Source: Aurantimonas coralicida DSM 14790 (GTDB lineage Bacteria; Pseudomonadota; Alphaproteobacteria; Rhizobiales; Rhizobiaceae). Taken from it: a DNA stretch of 64,000 nt. How positions within the stretch are numbered: position 1 is the stretch's first letter; every line of letters begins with the position of its first letter. The stretch is from NCBI RefSeq assembly GCF_000421645.1, contig NZ_ATXK01000006.1:174618-238617 (forward strand). Direction: 5' to 3'. The position numbers and the translations under genes were made by a program. This document shows, piece by piece, positions 21,442 to 30,663 of the stretch. The notes beneath the pieces were generated by a model. It did no database searches, was not told where the DNA came from, and worked only from the letters and a program-made list of their open reading frames with translations.

Positions 21442-22371
21442 ATGGTCGTGAACGGCATTCATCACGTGACGGCGATTGCGGGACGCGCGGCCCGCAATCT
21501 CGACTTCTACACCCGCACCCTCGGGCTTCGGCTGGTCAAGAAGACCGTCAATTTCGACGACCCCGGCACCTATCACCTCTATTACGGCGACGAGACCGGG
21601 CAGCCGGGGGCGATCTTGACGTTCTTTCCGTGGGACCATGCGGCGCCGGGACGACTCGGTGTCGGCGAGACCCAGGAGATCGTCTTCTGCGTGCCGGAAG
21701 GAGCAATCGGCTTCTGGAGCCATCGGCTGATCGAGAAGGGCGTGCCGCACGATTCGCTGGTCAAGCGCTTCGGCGAGACCGTCCTGGCCTTCCGCGATCC
21801 CGATGGCCTGCGCCTCGCCTTCGTCGCCCGCGCCGGCGATGACCTGCTGCCCAGCCGCGCGACCTCCGACATTCCGGCCGAACATGCGATCCGCGGCTTT
21901 CACAGCGTCAGCCTGCTCCTGGAAGAAGCCGAGGCGACCGCGGCGATCCTCACAGACATTCTCGGGTTCCGCGAGGTCGGCCGCGAGGAGACGCTCATTC
22001 GCTTCGTCTGCGATGCGAATTTCGGCCGGATCATCGATCTGCGTGCGGTCGGCGGTTTTCTGAAGCCGCGTGTCGGCGCCGGATCGGTCCATCACGTTGC
22101 CTTCCGCGCGGCCGATGATGCGCAGCAGGCCGAGATGGTGCGCAAGCTGGCCGAGAACCACGGCATCGCCGCGACCGAGCAGAAGGACCGCAATTATTTC
22201 CGTTCGGTCTATTTCCGCGAGCCGGGGCATGTCCTCTTCGAGATCGCCACCGACGCGCCGGGATTCGCGGTCGACGAAGCGCCGGGAGACCTCGGACAAG
22301 CCCTGCGCTTGCCGCCGTTTCTTGAATCAAGACGTGAAGAGATCGAGGGGCGGCTGCCGGACCTCGGCTGA
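21442..22371 (+). CDS. Ring-cleaving dioxygenase-like protein (glyoxalase/VOC fold)
   Basis: 309 residues, ATG preceded by GGAGAAGGGG. Two vicinal-oxygen-chelate modules, residues about 5-130 and 150-285. Likely metal ligands are His in GIHHVTAIAG, His in GSVHHVAFRA and Glu in HVLFEIATDAPGF. The closest recognisable type is the MhqO/LinE-like hydroquinone dioxygenase family, which opens substituted hydroquinones or gentisate-like rings. The substrate cannot be read from sequence. It stands alone, with 310 bp to the next gene. Confidence 0.85.
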   Translation: MVVNGIHHVTAIAGRAARNLDFYTRTLGLRLVKKTVNFDDPGTYHLYYGDETGQPGAILTFFPWDHAAPGRLGVGETQEIVFCVPEGAIGFWSHRLIEKGVPHDSLVKRFGETVLAFRDPDGLRLAFVARAGDDLLPSRATSDIPAEHAIRGFHSVSLLLEEAEATAAILTDILGFREVGREETLIRFVCDANFGRIIDLRAVGGFLKPRVGAGSVHHVAFRAADDAQQAEMVRKLAENHGIAATEQKDRNYFRSVYFREPGHVLFEIATDAPGFAVDEAPGDLGQALRLPPFLESRREEIEGRLPDLG

Positions 22372-22522
22372 CGACCGACATCGGTCGTTCACTGTTTTCC
22401 CAGCGTCCTACGGTTCAAAGTGCGCTGCAACATGCCGGTCCAAGGCCAGGGAATGATTCCGGTTTCTCGGTGAATGTGCCGCGGGGAGATGATCCGCGCA
22501 CGCAGCTTTGCCGGCAACGGTC

Positions 22523-22590
22523 GACACCTCCGCGATCCGGATGCGAGGCCGGAAGGCGGCCGTTCATGATCCGGCCCGGCGGGAGGTGTC
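22523..22590 (+). other. Large imperfect inverted repeat upstream of otnK
   Basis: The 310-bp gap 22372-22681 contains no supported gene. It holds an inverted repeat with outer arms GACACCTCC (22523-22531) and GGAGGTGTC (22582-22590). Inside are complementary GATCCGGAT/GATCCGG segments and GGCC/GGCC arms, giving a long potential stem-loop about 90 bases before the otnK ATG. It could be a leader structure or a regulator site. I do not recognise a known riboswitch. Confidence 0.45.
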
Positions 22591-22681
22591 GTTTCGGCGT
22601 CGGAATGCTATGGAGCGGCCATTCCCCGGTTCGTGCATCTGCATGCAGGAACCCGTCAGACATCAAGCGGGCAGTTATTCC

Positions 22682-23938
22682 ATGATCCTCGGCTGTATCG
22701 GCGACGACTTCACAGGCTCCTCCGACCTTGCCAACACGCTGGCCAAGGGCGGCATGCGCACGGTCCAGTACAGCGGTGTCCCGACAGGCGATGCCGCGCC
22801 GGACGTGGAAGCCGGCGTGGTGGCGCTCAAGTCGCGCACGATCCCGGTCGCCGAGGCCGTGCGCCAGTCGCTTGAGGCTCTGGCATGGCTGCGCAGCCAG
22901 GGCTGCCGGCAATTCTTCTTCAAATATTGCTCGACCTTCGATTCGACCGACGAGGGCAATATCGGCCCGGTCGGCGAAGCGATCGCCAGGGAACTGGGTG
23001 CCGGTGCGGTCATCGTCTGCCCGGCATTTCCGGCGACCGGCCGCACGGTCTATCAGGGCCATCTCTTCGTGAACGACCGGCTGCTGTCGGAATCGGGCAT
23101 GGAGAATCATCCGCTGACGCCGATGCGCGACGCCGATTTGCGCCGGGTGCTGGCGCGTCAGACCGATGCGCCGGTGTCGCACGTGCCCTACGGCGTCGTC
23201 GCAAAGGGCGAGGACGCGATCGCCGATGCGCTTCGCCAGGCTGGCGCCGACGGCCTCTGCTTCGTCATCACCGATGCCGTGCTCGACGCCGATCTCCACG
23301 CCACCGGACACGCGGCGCGCGACCTGCCGCTGATCACCGGCGGCTCCGGCATCGCCCTCGGCCTGCCGGAGAATTTCCGCGCGCAGGGGCTGATCGGCTC
23401 CTCAAGCTCTGCCTGGACCGGCGTCGTCGGCCGCGCGGCAGCACTTGCCGGCTCGGTCTCGACCGCCACCCGCCGCCAGGTCGGCGTCCATCGTGATGCG
23501 GGTCACCCGACCTTCGAGCTGGGTGCCGATGCCGTGATGGCAGGCGAGGTGACGGCCGCCTCGCTCACCGAATGGGTTCTTGCGCAGTCCGGCGTGCCGC
23601 TGATCTATTCCTCGGCCGACCCGGAGACGGTCGCCGCGGCCCAGCAGCGGCATGGCAAGGAAGCGGTCGCCACCGCGATCGAACGGCTGTTTGCCGCCAC
23701 CGCGGCGGCGCTGGTCGAGGCCGGCATCACCCGGCTGGTCTCCGCCGGCGGCGAGACCTCGGGGGCGGTCGTCACCGGGCTCGACGTCCAGTCGCTGGAG
23801 ATCGGCCCGGAGATCGATCCCGGCGTTCCCGCGGTGCGCGTCGAAGGCCGCGAACTGGCGCTGGCGCTGAAGTCCGGCAATTTCGGCGCCGACGATTTCT
23901 TCGCCAAGGCCGCGGCTCGTCTGGGAGGCGAGGCATGA
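22682..23938 (+). CDS. otnK: 3-oxo-tetronate kinase (four-carbon acid sugar kinase)
   Basis: 418 residues from the ATG at 22682 (MILGCIGDDFTGSSDLANTL); the frame runs further upstream, but without family similarity. OtnK-type kinases phosphorylate 3-oxo-tetronate (from erythronate or threonate) at position 4. The N-terminal substrate domain has the GDDFTGSSDLA acid motif; the C-terminal nucleotide domain has SAGGETSGAVVTGL. The start ATG of otnC overlaps its stop, and the two enzymes act in succession. The dehydrogenase and isomerase partners of the pathway are not in the window. Confidence 0.92.
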   Translation: MILGCIGDDFTGSSDLANTLAKGGMRTVQYSGVPTGDAAPDVEAGVVALKSRTIPVAEAVRQSLEALAWLRSQGCRQFFFKYCSTFDSTDEGNIGPVGEAIARELGAGAVIVCPAFPATGRTVYQGHLFVNDRLLSESGMENHPLTPMRDADLRRVLARQTDAPVSHVPYGVVAKGEDAIADALRQAGADGLCFVITDAVLDADLHATGHAARDLPLITGGSGIALGLPENFRAQGLIGSSSSAWTGVVGRAAALAGSVSTATRRQVGVHRDAGHPTFELGADAVMAGEVTAASLTEWVLAQSGVPLIYSSADPETVAAAQQRHGKEAVATAIERLFAATAAALVEAGITRLVSAGGETSGAVVTGLDVQSLEIGPEIDPGVPAVRVEGRELALALKSGNFGADDFFAKAAARLGGEA

Positions 23939-24576
23939 GCGAGGAGGCGCGGCTCCGCGAGGACATCTGCCGCTTTGCCAAGTCGATGTTCGACCGCGGC
24001 CTGACCTGCGGCTCCAGCGGCAACATCTCGGCGCGGCTCGGCGACGGCACGATCCTGGTCACCCCGACCAATGCCTCCTTCGGCTTTCTCGACCCGGCCC
24101 GGATCTCCCGGCTGGACGAGGAGTTCCGGCACCTGTCCGGCGACAAGCCGACCAAGGAAATCCCGCTCCACAGCGCCTTCTACGAGACCCGGCGCGCGAC
24201 GACCGGGGCGGTGGTGCATCTCCACAGCACCCATTCGGTGGCGCTGTCGATCCTGCCCGATACCGACCCCGACGACGTCCTGCCGCCGCTGACCGCCTAT
24301 TCGGTGATGAAGCTCGGGCGGGTGAAGCTGCTGCCGTATTTCATGCCGGGCGATCCGGCGATGGGCGAGGCGGTGCGCGGCCTTGCCGGCAAGCGTTCCG
24401 CAGTGCTTCTCGCCAACCATGGTCCGGTCGTTGCCGGAACCGAGCTGGCGGCCACGGTCTTCGCCATGGAAGAGCTGGAGGAGACGGCGCGCCTGGCGAT
24501 CCTGACCCGTGGTCTCGATCCGCGTGGCCTGACGCCGGAGCAGCGGGCCTTCCTCGAAGAAAAGCACGCCCACTGA
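23935..24576 (+). CDS. otnC: 3-oxo-tetronate 4-phosphate decarboxylase (class II aldolase family)
   Basis: 213 residues, overlapping otnK by four bases (ATGA). The family converts 3-oxo-tetronate 4-phosphate to dihydroxyacetone phosphate and CO2. Class II aldolase/AraD features are present: SSGNISAR, zinc ligands in VVHLHSTHS and the third histidine in VLLANHGPVVAG. Coupled to otnK, it gives the two committed steps of four-carbon acid sugar catabolism. Confidence 0.92.
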   Translation: MSEEARLREDICRFAKSMFDRGLTCGSSGNISARLGDGTILVTPTNASFGFLDPARISRLDEEFRHLSGDKPTKEIPLHSAFYETRRATTGAVVHLHSTHSVALSILPDTDPDDVLPPLTAYSVMKLGRVKLLPYFMPGDPAMGEAVRGLAGKRSAVLLANHGPVVAGTELAATVFAMEELEETARLAILTRGLDPRGLTPEQRAFLEEKHAH

Positions 24577-24643
24577 ATTTCAGCCGGGCAGACAACTTAT
24601 AGTGCTTTAATGACGCCGATCGTTGCGGATGCAACATTGGGGC

Positions 24644-24817
24644 ATGAGCAACGAACGTTCCGAGACCCAGACCCCGGACGACACGGGCCCGGCGGCCGAG
24701 AAGCGGCGCAAATCGATCCGGTACAGGCCGGACGTCGATCTCGCTTTGTCGGCCGGTTTCACGGAGGACGAGGTCCGCTTCATGCTGGATCTGCCCGAGG
24801 ACGGTGAAGCGCGGTAA
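24644..24817 (+). CDS. Small hypothetical protein
   Basis: 57 residues, MSNERSETQT... to a charged C-terminus. No family recognised. The body (RRKSIRYRPDVDLALSAGFTEDEVRFMLDLPED) looks like a compact helical domain rather than noise. A TATAGT -10-like element lies at 24598-24603, and a 5-4-5 inverted repeat (GTTGC-GGAT-GCAAC, 24622-24635) sits just upstream of the ATG. The ribosome-binding site is weak. Moderate confidence that it is translated. Confidence 0.5.
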   Translation: MSNERSETQTPDDTGPAAEKRRKSIRYRPDVDLALSAGFTEDEVRFMLDLPEDGEAR

Positions 24818-24897
24818 CGCGGACTGGAACCCTCTCGCACGCGCGGCATTGCCTGACACCAAGGCTAAGCAGCCGAACGAACGTGAAAGGTCCGACC

Positions 24898-25110
24898 ATG
24901 GCTCTGCTCAAACTCGCCAGCACCGACGGGATCATCGAACTCAGTGACGGAACCCGCTGGCGCATCGTGCCGGGCCAGGGCGATGTCTCCGGCCGGTGGC
25001 TGGAAGGCGCCGACATCAATGTCTCGCCCCATCCGGAGCGCGGCGAGGGTCATGCGCATCTGAACAACATCAGCGCGGGCGAGGGCGTCGACGTCACCCC
25101 CGAGGCCTGA
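24898..25110 (+). CDS. Small hypothetical protein
   Basis: 70 residues from the ATG at 24898, which has AAAGGT at 24886-24891; a GTG at 24883 is a poorer start. The first half (LLKLASTDGIIELSDGTRWR) reads as beta-strands, followed by VPGQGDVSGRWLEGADINVSP and an acidic tail. No family recognised and no signal peptide. A perfect palindromic hairpin follows within 25 bp. Confidence 0.6.
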   Translation: MALLKLASTDGIIELSDGTRWRIVPGQGDVSGRWLEGADINVSPHPERGEGHAHLNNISAGEGVDVTPEA

Positions 25111-25134
25111 CGCACCGCCTTCGACCGATGACAG

Positions 25135-25162
25135 AACGGCCGCATCCCGGGATGCGGCCGTT
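25135..25162. terminator. Perfect 28-bp palindrome between convergent genes
   Basis: AACGGCCGCATCCC followed by its exact reverse complement, GGGATGCGGCCGTT. It lies between the small plus-strand gene ending at 25110 and nadE ending at 25199 on the minus strand, so it can serve both. The T-tracts are short (TTTCTG one way, TTCTG the other), so termination efficiency is uncertain. Confidence 0.65.
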
Positions 25163-25198
25163 TCTGTGTCCGGATCGGCACGCTGCCGCCTGTGCCGC

Positions 25199-27274
25199 TC
25201 AGCCCAGGTCCTGCGGCAAGGAGGCCTTCAGTTCGGCGATCCAGGCATCCGCCGTTCCGTCGGAGGGTGCGCGCCAGTCGCCGCGCGGCGACAGGCTGCC
25301 GCCGGCCGAGACCTTCGGCCCGTTCGGCATGGCCGACCGCTTGAACTGCGACGTCTGGAAGAAGCGGAATAGGAAGCTCTCCAGCCATCTTGCGATCGTC
25401 TTGAGGTCGTACTGGTTGCGCGCTTCTTCGGGAAACTCGATCGGCCAGAGGCCCGCATCGGCCTGTTTCCAGGCATGCCAGGCAAGGAACGCCGTCTTTG
25501 ACGGTGCCCGCCCGTAGCGCATGGTGTGGAACAGGAAGAAATCGTGCAGCTCGTAGGGGCCGATCTTGTCCTGCGTGCTCTGCATGCCGCCCTCGGCATC
25601 CGCCGGCACCAGCTCGGGCGAGATCTCGGTGTCGAGGATCGCGGTCAGGAGCTTGCCGGTCTCGGCATCGAACTGCTCGGTGCGCACGACCCAGCGGATC
25701 AGATACTGGATCAGCGTCTTCGGCACGCCCGGATTGACCGAATAGTGGCTCATCTGGTCGCCGACGCCATAGGTGCACCAGCCGAGCGCCAGCTCGGACA
25801 GGTCGCCCGTGCCGATGACAAAGCCGCTGCGCTGGTTGGCGAGGCGGAAGAGATAGTCGGTGCGCAGGCCCGCCTGCACGTTCTCGAAGGTGACGTCATA
25901 GACCGGCTCGCCGCCCGCGAAGGGATGGCCCATGTCGCCGAGCATCTGCCGCGCGGCGGGACGGATGTCGATCTCCTCGCAGCCCGTGCCGAGGGCCTTC
26001 ATCAGCGCCAGCGCGTTCGCCTTGGTCGCGTCGCCGGTGGCAAAGCCCGGCATGGTGAAGCCGAGAATGGTCGAGCGCGGCAGGCCCATCTGGTCGCAGG
26101 CCTTGGCCGCCACGATCAGCGCATGGGTGGAATCCAGCCCGCCGGACACGCCGATGACCATGTGGTCGCCGGGCGTCGCCTCGAAGCGCCGGCGCAGGCC
26201 CTCGACCTGGATGTTGAAGGCCTCGTAGCAATCCTGGTGCAGCCGTTCGGGATTGTTTGGCACATAGGGGAAGCGCCGGACCGGGCGGCGCAGGCCGAGA
26301 TCCTCGAAGGCCGGCTCATGGGCGAAGCGCACCGTCCGGAACGCCGTCTCCGGATGGCCGCGGAGCGCCGCCGCGTCGTTGAAGGTGGGGGTGCGCAACC
26401 GTTCCTGGCCGATACGCCCGACATCGACATCGGCGACGATCAGCTGTCCGGCATCGGCAAAGCGTTCGGATTCGGCAAGGAGGTCGCCCAGTTCGTAGAT
26501 TGAGCCCTGGCCGTCCCAGGCGAGATCGGTGGTGCTCTCGCCGCGTCCGGCGGCCGAATAGACATAGGCGGCGACGCAGCGCATCGACTGCGATGCCGAG
26601 AGAAGATGCCGGTCGGCGGACTTGCCGACGACGATGTTGGAGGCCGAGAGATTGCAGAGGATGCGGGCGCCGGCCAGCGCTCCGTCCGTCGAGGGAGGCG
26701 TTGGCGCCCAATAATCCTCGCAGATCTCCGTATGGAAGACGAAGCCGGGCAGGTCCGAGGCTTCGAATAGAAGGTCGATGCCGAACGGCGCCTCCTGGCC
26801 CGCGACGGTGATGTCGAGGCCGATCATGCCGGCGCCCGAGGCGAACCAGCGCTTTTCGTAATATTCCCGGTAATTGGGCAGGAACAGCTTCGGCACGACG
26901 CCCAGAATGCGCCCCCGGGCGATGGCGACTGCACAATTGTAGAGCCGGCCGTTGCGCCGCAGCGGCGCGCCAACGAGCAATACGCTGCGCAGCTCGCGGC
27001 TGCGTTCGCAGACGGTGGCGATGGCGGCTTCGACGCCGTCGAGCAGGGCATCCTGCAGATGTAGGTCGTCGATCGCATAGGCGGAGAGGCCGAGCTCCGG
27101 GAACACCAGGAGATCGACGCCCTCCTTGTCCGCGTCTTCCGCCGCGCGGATCGTCGCCGCGGCATTGCGGGCCGGATCGGCGATGAAGACACCGGGCGTC
27201 GCGACACCGACGCGGACGAAGCCGTGCCGGTGCAGCGCATAGAAGGAACGGTCTCGAAGGCTTTGCAAACTCAA
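25199..27274 (-). CDS. nadE: Glutamine-dependent NAD+ synthetase
   Basis: 691 residues from a TTG at 27274 ([20 protein letters not shown]). The ribosome-binding site GAGGAG lies inside the end of pncC, 8 bases upstream, and the start overlaps the pncC stop as TTGA. The enzyme amidates nicotinate adenine dinucleotide to NAD+. The N-terminal glutaminase (carbon-nitrogen hydrolase) domain has Glu in FPELGLSAY, Lys in the [10 protein letters not shown] region and the catalytic Cys in TEICEDYW. The C-terminal synthetase has the ATP loop [13 protein letters not shown] longer ATG-initiated reading frame from 27316 would overlap pncC further and is unlikely. Confidence 0.95.
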   Translation of the reverse strand: MSLQSLRDRSFYALHRHGFVRVGVATPGVFIADPARNAAATIRAAEDADKEGVDLLVFPELGLSAYAIDDLHLQDALLDGVEAAIATVCERSRELRSVLLVGAPLRRNGRLYNCAVAIARGRILGVVPKLFLPNYREYYEKRWFASGAGMIGLDITVAGQEAPFGIDLLFEASDLPGFVFHTEICEDYWAPTPPSTDGALAGARILCNLSASNIVVGKSADRHLLSASQSMRCVAAYVYSAAGRGESTTDLAWDGQGSIYELGDLLAESERFADAGQLIVADVDVGRIGQERLRTPTFNDAAALRGHPETAFRTVRFAHEPAFEDLGLRRPVRRFPYVPNNPERLHQDCYEAFNIQVEGLRRRFEATPGDHMVIGVSGGLDSTHALIVAAKACDQMGLPRSTILGFTMPGFATGDATKANALALMKALGTGCEEIDIRPAARQMLGDMGHPFAGGEPVYDVTFENVQAGLRTDYLFRLANQRSGFVIGTGDLSELALGWCTYGVGDQMSHYSVNPGVPKTLIQYLIRWVVRTEQFDAETGKLLTAILDTEISPELVPADAEGGMQSTQDKIGPYELHDFFLFHTMRYGRAPSKTAFLAWHAWKQADAGLWPIEFPEEARNQYDLKTIARWLESFLFRFFQTSQFKRSAMPNGPKVSAGGSLSPRGDWRAPSDGTADAWIAELKASLPQDLG

Positions 27275-27777
27275 TCCATCATCTCCTCGAGCATATCCAG
27301 TGCCGTTCGTAAGCAAGCGATGCGGGTCGGTCCACGGCCAATATCGCCAAAATGCTCTTCGCGGTGCCGCGTCTCGCGCCCGCGTCGGGCACAGGCGAAA
27401 TGCACGAGCCCCGGTTCGTCATCCTCGCCGGCCGGGCCGGCAAAGCCCGTGGTGGAAACAGTGATGTCGGCGAGGGACTTGTCCAGTGCCCCCTCGGCCA
27501 TGGCCAGAGCGACCGGGCGGCAGACGGCGTTGTTCTCCTCGAGAAGCTGGCGCGGCAGGCCCAGCATCCGGATCTTGGCCTCGTCGGTATAGGTCACGAA
27601 GCCGCTGTCGAAGGCCCGCGAGCAGCCCTCCACGTCGGTGAAGACAGAGGCCAAAAGGCCGCCAGTGCAGCTTTCGGCCGTCGCGATCGTCAGGGATCGG
27701 TCGCAGGCGCGCTGCAGAAGGGTCTTCACCCGCTCTTCCAGATCGTCGGGCAGGGTCGTCGACAGGACTTCGCTCAC
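27271..27777 (-). CDS. pncC: Nicotinamide-nucleotide amidohydrolase PncC (CinA C-terminal family)
   Basis: 168 residues from the GTG at 27777, which has AAGGAA seven bases upstream; upstream in-frame residues do not resemble the family. PncC deamidates NMN to nicotinate mononucleotide, recycling NMN released by DNA ligase. The signatures [16 protein letters not shown] and [14 protein letters not shown] are typical, and it is a stand-alone C-terminal CinA domain. The stop overlaps the nadE start (TTGA). PncC output feeds, through NadD, into the NadE reaction. Confidence 0.93.
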   Translation of the reverse strand: MSEVLSTTLPDDLEERVKTLLQRACDRSLTIATAESCTGGLLASVFTDVEGCSRAFDSGFVTYTDEAKIRMLGLPRQLLEENNAVCRPVALAMAEGALDKSLADITVSTTGFAGPAGEDDEPGLVHFACARRGRETRHREEHFGDIGRGPTRIACLRTALDMLEEMMD

Positions 27778-27948
27778 GGTTCGGTTCCTTGTTGAGATCG
27801 TTGCCGCCGCGGGAGCCGCGGGCGGGAAACATGAACGTGGCCCCAACGCGATCGTTCGCCGATACGGAACCGGCTACCGAGAAAAGCTCGCAGCGATCGA
27901 GTCCGGCGGGCCGAAGGTTCCGCCACGCATGGCTCCGCTGCGGGGCTG

Positions 27949-30432
27949 TCAGCCTTTCGCATTGTCGGCATGCCGGCTGCGGGCAATCGCCTCGATCCGG
28001 GCCCGCAGTTTCGGGTGCAGGGACACGAAGCGCGTAAAATCGGTGCGCGCCAGGCGCAGCATCGTGCTGTAGGCGATCGCCGTCACGTCGGCCTGCCGCC
28101 GCATGTCGAGGATCAGCGCCATCTCGCCGAAGATGTCGCCGCGACCGAGCCGGACGATATGCGTGCCGGTATCGACCTCCACCGCACCCGACGAGATGAA
28201 ATAGGCCGCGTCGCCGACTTCGCCGCGCGAGACGATCCGCATGCCGGGCGCGGCCAGGAACGGCGTCATCAACCGTGCCAGGTCGTCGCGCTCGCGGTCG
28301 GCAAGCGCTGCGAAGATCTCTGTGCGGTCGATCAGGAGGCGTGTGTCCAGCCCGAGATCCAGTGGCGGGCTGAGCGTCGTCAGGTCGGGGCGCCGCGCGA
28401 CGCTGCGATACACGTCGCGCTCGATCTCCTTGCTGATGACGCCGGACTGGCGCAGTCGTCGGATCTCGGCGATCTCGATGGCCCGGGCGGCCCGCAGGAC
28501 GAAGCAGCGTTCGAGTTCGGCGACATAGGCGGGATATTGCAACCGGACCGCGTCGATCTCCCGGTCGATCTGCGCCTGCCGCTCGTCGAGGACTGCCATG
28601 ACGGCGGCAATCGTCTCCTCGCCGAGGACCGGCTGCAACTCGCTGGTGGCGAATGCGCGCAGCCTGCCCAGCACCAGCGAGATTTCCACCAGCTTCTCGA
28701 AGCGCAGGGCCAGGCGTTTCGACAACATCCGGCTGCGACCGAGCCGGCGCTGGATCAGGAACGCCACCCGGTCCGACCACAGGAAGCGTGTCTCCTCGGC
28801 ATTGGCCGCGCGATAGCCTTCGACGCCGCCATGGCGCGCCATTTCCAGCCGCCGCCGCGTGTCGGAGGTGAGGCGCCGGGCGATCCGCGGCGCCAGCATG
28901 CCGTTGGCGAAATGATCGAGGACCATTTCGCGCTCGCGCGCGGTCAGCGAGACGAGGGCGATGGCCGTGCGTCCGTCGAGGGACAGGGTATCCGACGGGC
29001 TCGTCGCGGCAGGCTCGGCCGCGGCGACGGCCGTATTGACGCTCTCGGCATCGCCCGGTGCGTCGGTGCCGCCGAAGCGCTGCGCCATCTCGCCGGAAAA
29101 GCGCGCAACCCGTGCCGAGGTGACGCTGAGCGCAAGGTCGCGGATCGCCCGGTCGATGCCCGACAGCCGGTCGAGGCCCAGCCCCCGGATCAATGGGCGA
29201 AGCGTGGTGCCCTGCACGAACAGTGTCATCAGCGTGTAGCCGGTGGCCAGCGTCACCACGAAGGCGGCGACCGGGCGGGGCACGGCGTCGTTCTCGCTGA
29301 CCGCAAGCGCCAGGGTCAGGGTCATCGATCCGCGCAGGCCGCCCCACAGCACCACCAGCCGATAGGGCCGGGAGACCTTGGACGACAACCCGTATTGGCT
29401 GAGCAGCGGCATGAGACCGAACAGCACCAGGGCCCGGGTCGCCAGCGTCGCGGCGAAGATGACGAGCATCAGGAGGAAGTCGAAGGGCGACAGGTCCGTC
29501 ATCATCTGCGGCACAAGCAGCGAGGTGAGCACGAAGACCAGAATCGCCGCCCAGGAGGCCAGCTGCTGCCAGGTGTCGTCGAGATGGCGCCAGAGCTCGC
29601 GGGTGACCCGCGCCGGCGACAGGCTGGCAAGCGCGACGCCGGCGGTGGCGACGGCGATGATGCCCGAGACCTGCAGCACATGCTCGGCGATCCAGAACGA
29701 CAGATAGGGCAGGGCGAGGCTGAGCGAGACCGCCGTCACCTGATCGTCGCCGATCAACCGGAGCAGCTGGAGATAGAGACGCGCCATCAGATAGCCGAAC
29801 AGCCCGCCACCGATCGGCAGCAGCAGAAGGTTCAGGGCGGCGCCGGTCACCGTCACCGAGCCGGGCGCGACGATCGCGGCGGAAAAGATCAGGAACAGCG
29901 AGATCGCCAGCGCGTCGTTGAACAGGCTCTCGCCCTCGACCAGGCGGGTCAGCCGGTCCGGCGCGCCGACATCGCGGAAGATGGCGATGACCGCCACGGG
30001 ATCGGTCGTCGCCACCAAGGAGGCCAGCAGCAGGCAGGCGAGAAGCGGCATGCCGGCGATCGGCCACAGGGCCAGCGCCACACCGAAGGTCGCCGCCAGG
30101 ACCGCGACGAGGGCGAGGAGGATGATCGGCAGCAGATCCTCGCGGACCCGCTGCATGTCGACCACCAGCGCGCTCTGGAAGATCAGCGTCGGCAGGAGGA
30201 CATAGAGAAACAGGCTGGAGCCCACCGGCAGGTCGGTGATCAGCGCGGCAAGGTCGACCGGCAGCAGCGTGCCGGGATGATCGAGGGAATAGAGACTGGC
30301 AAAGCCGAGGCTGGCGCCGCCCAGCGCCAGGAGGATCGAGACCGGCAGCCGCAGCCGCGTGGCCAGCGGCCGCGCCAGGGCGCCGAAGGCGACGAGCGTG
30401 GCGATCAGGACGACGATGTTGGGAATGTTCAT
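27949..30432 (-). CDS. CPA1-type Na+/H+ antiporter with C-terminal cyclic-nucleotide-binding domain
   Basis: 827 residues. The N-terminal 400 residues have about 12 membrane segments of the CPA1 fold, with the ATTDPVAVIAIFRDVG segment and VEGESLFNDALAI, the ion-binding aspartate motif of this class. A long cytoplasmic region (about 430-700) is partly helical and charged. Residues about 710-815 form a cNMP-binding domain: GDAAYFISSGAVEV, RLGRGDIFGEMALI and RRQADVTAIAYSTMLRL, the last covering the phosphate cassette. The arrangement recalls the SOS1-like eukaryotic exchangers. Regulation by cAMP or cGMP is inference. Confidence 0.88.
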   Translation of the reverse strand: MNIPNIVVLIATLVAFGALARPLATRLRLPVSILLALGGASLGFASLYSLDHPGTLLPVDLAALITDLPVGSSLFLYVLLPTLIFQSALVVDMQRVREDLLPIILLALVAVLAATFGVALALWPIAGMPLLACLLLASLVATTDPVAVIAIFRDVGAPDRLTRLVEGESLFNDALAISLFLIFSAAIVAPGSVTVTGAALNLLLLPIGGGLFGYLMARLYLQLLRLIGDDQVTAVSLSLALPYLSFWIAEHVLQVSGIIAVATAGVALASLSPARVTRELWRHLDDTWQQLASWAAILVFVLTSLLVPQMMTDLSPFDFLLMLVIFAATLATRALVLFGLMPLLSQYGLSSKVSRPYRLVVLWGGLRGSMTLTLALAVSENDAVPRPVAAFVVTLATGYTLMTLFVQGTTLRPLIRGLGLDRLSGIDRAIRDLALSVTSARVARFSGEMAQRFGGTDAPGDAESVNTAVAAAEPAATSPSDTLSLDGRTAIALVSLTAREREMVLDHFANGMLAPRIARRLTSDTRRRLEMARHGGVEGYRAANAEETRFLWSDRVAFLIQRRLGRSRMLSKRLALRFEKLVEISLVLGRLRAFATSELQPVLGEETIAAVMAVLDERQAQIDREIDAVRLQYPAYVAELERCFVLRAARAIEIAEIRRLRQSGVISKEIERDVYRSVARRPDLTTLSPPLDLGLDTRLLIDRTEIFAALADRERDDLARLMTPFLAAPGMRIVSRGEVGDAAYFISSGAVEVDTGTHIVRLGRGDIFGEMALILDMRRQADVTAIAYSTMLRLARTDFTRFVSLHPKLRARIEAIARSRHADNAKG

Positions 30433-30663
30433 GGCGGCGTCATCGGCACATCATGACTCCGCATCCGCCATGGTCTCCGCAAGGCTTCCGGAGCGCAGCG
30501 GCGCCTGCAAGCTGCCGGCGCGCGGGTTCCGGCCGGGCGTCGGTCCGGCATTGTTAGCCTAGCCTGTGGGTTTCGTACAGCAAGCCGCCGCTGACCCCAT
30601 CGACATCGCGGCGCGCTCGCAGCAAAACGGGCGCCAGGACGAAGCGAAAGGATCCGCCGCCCG

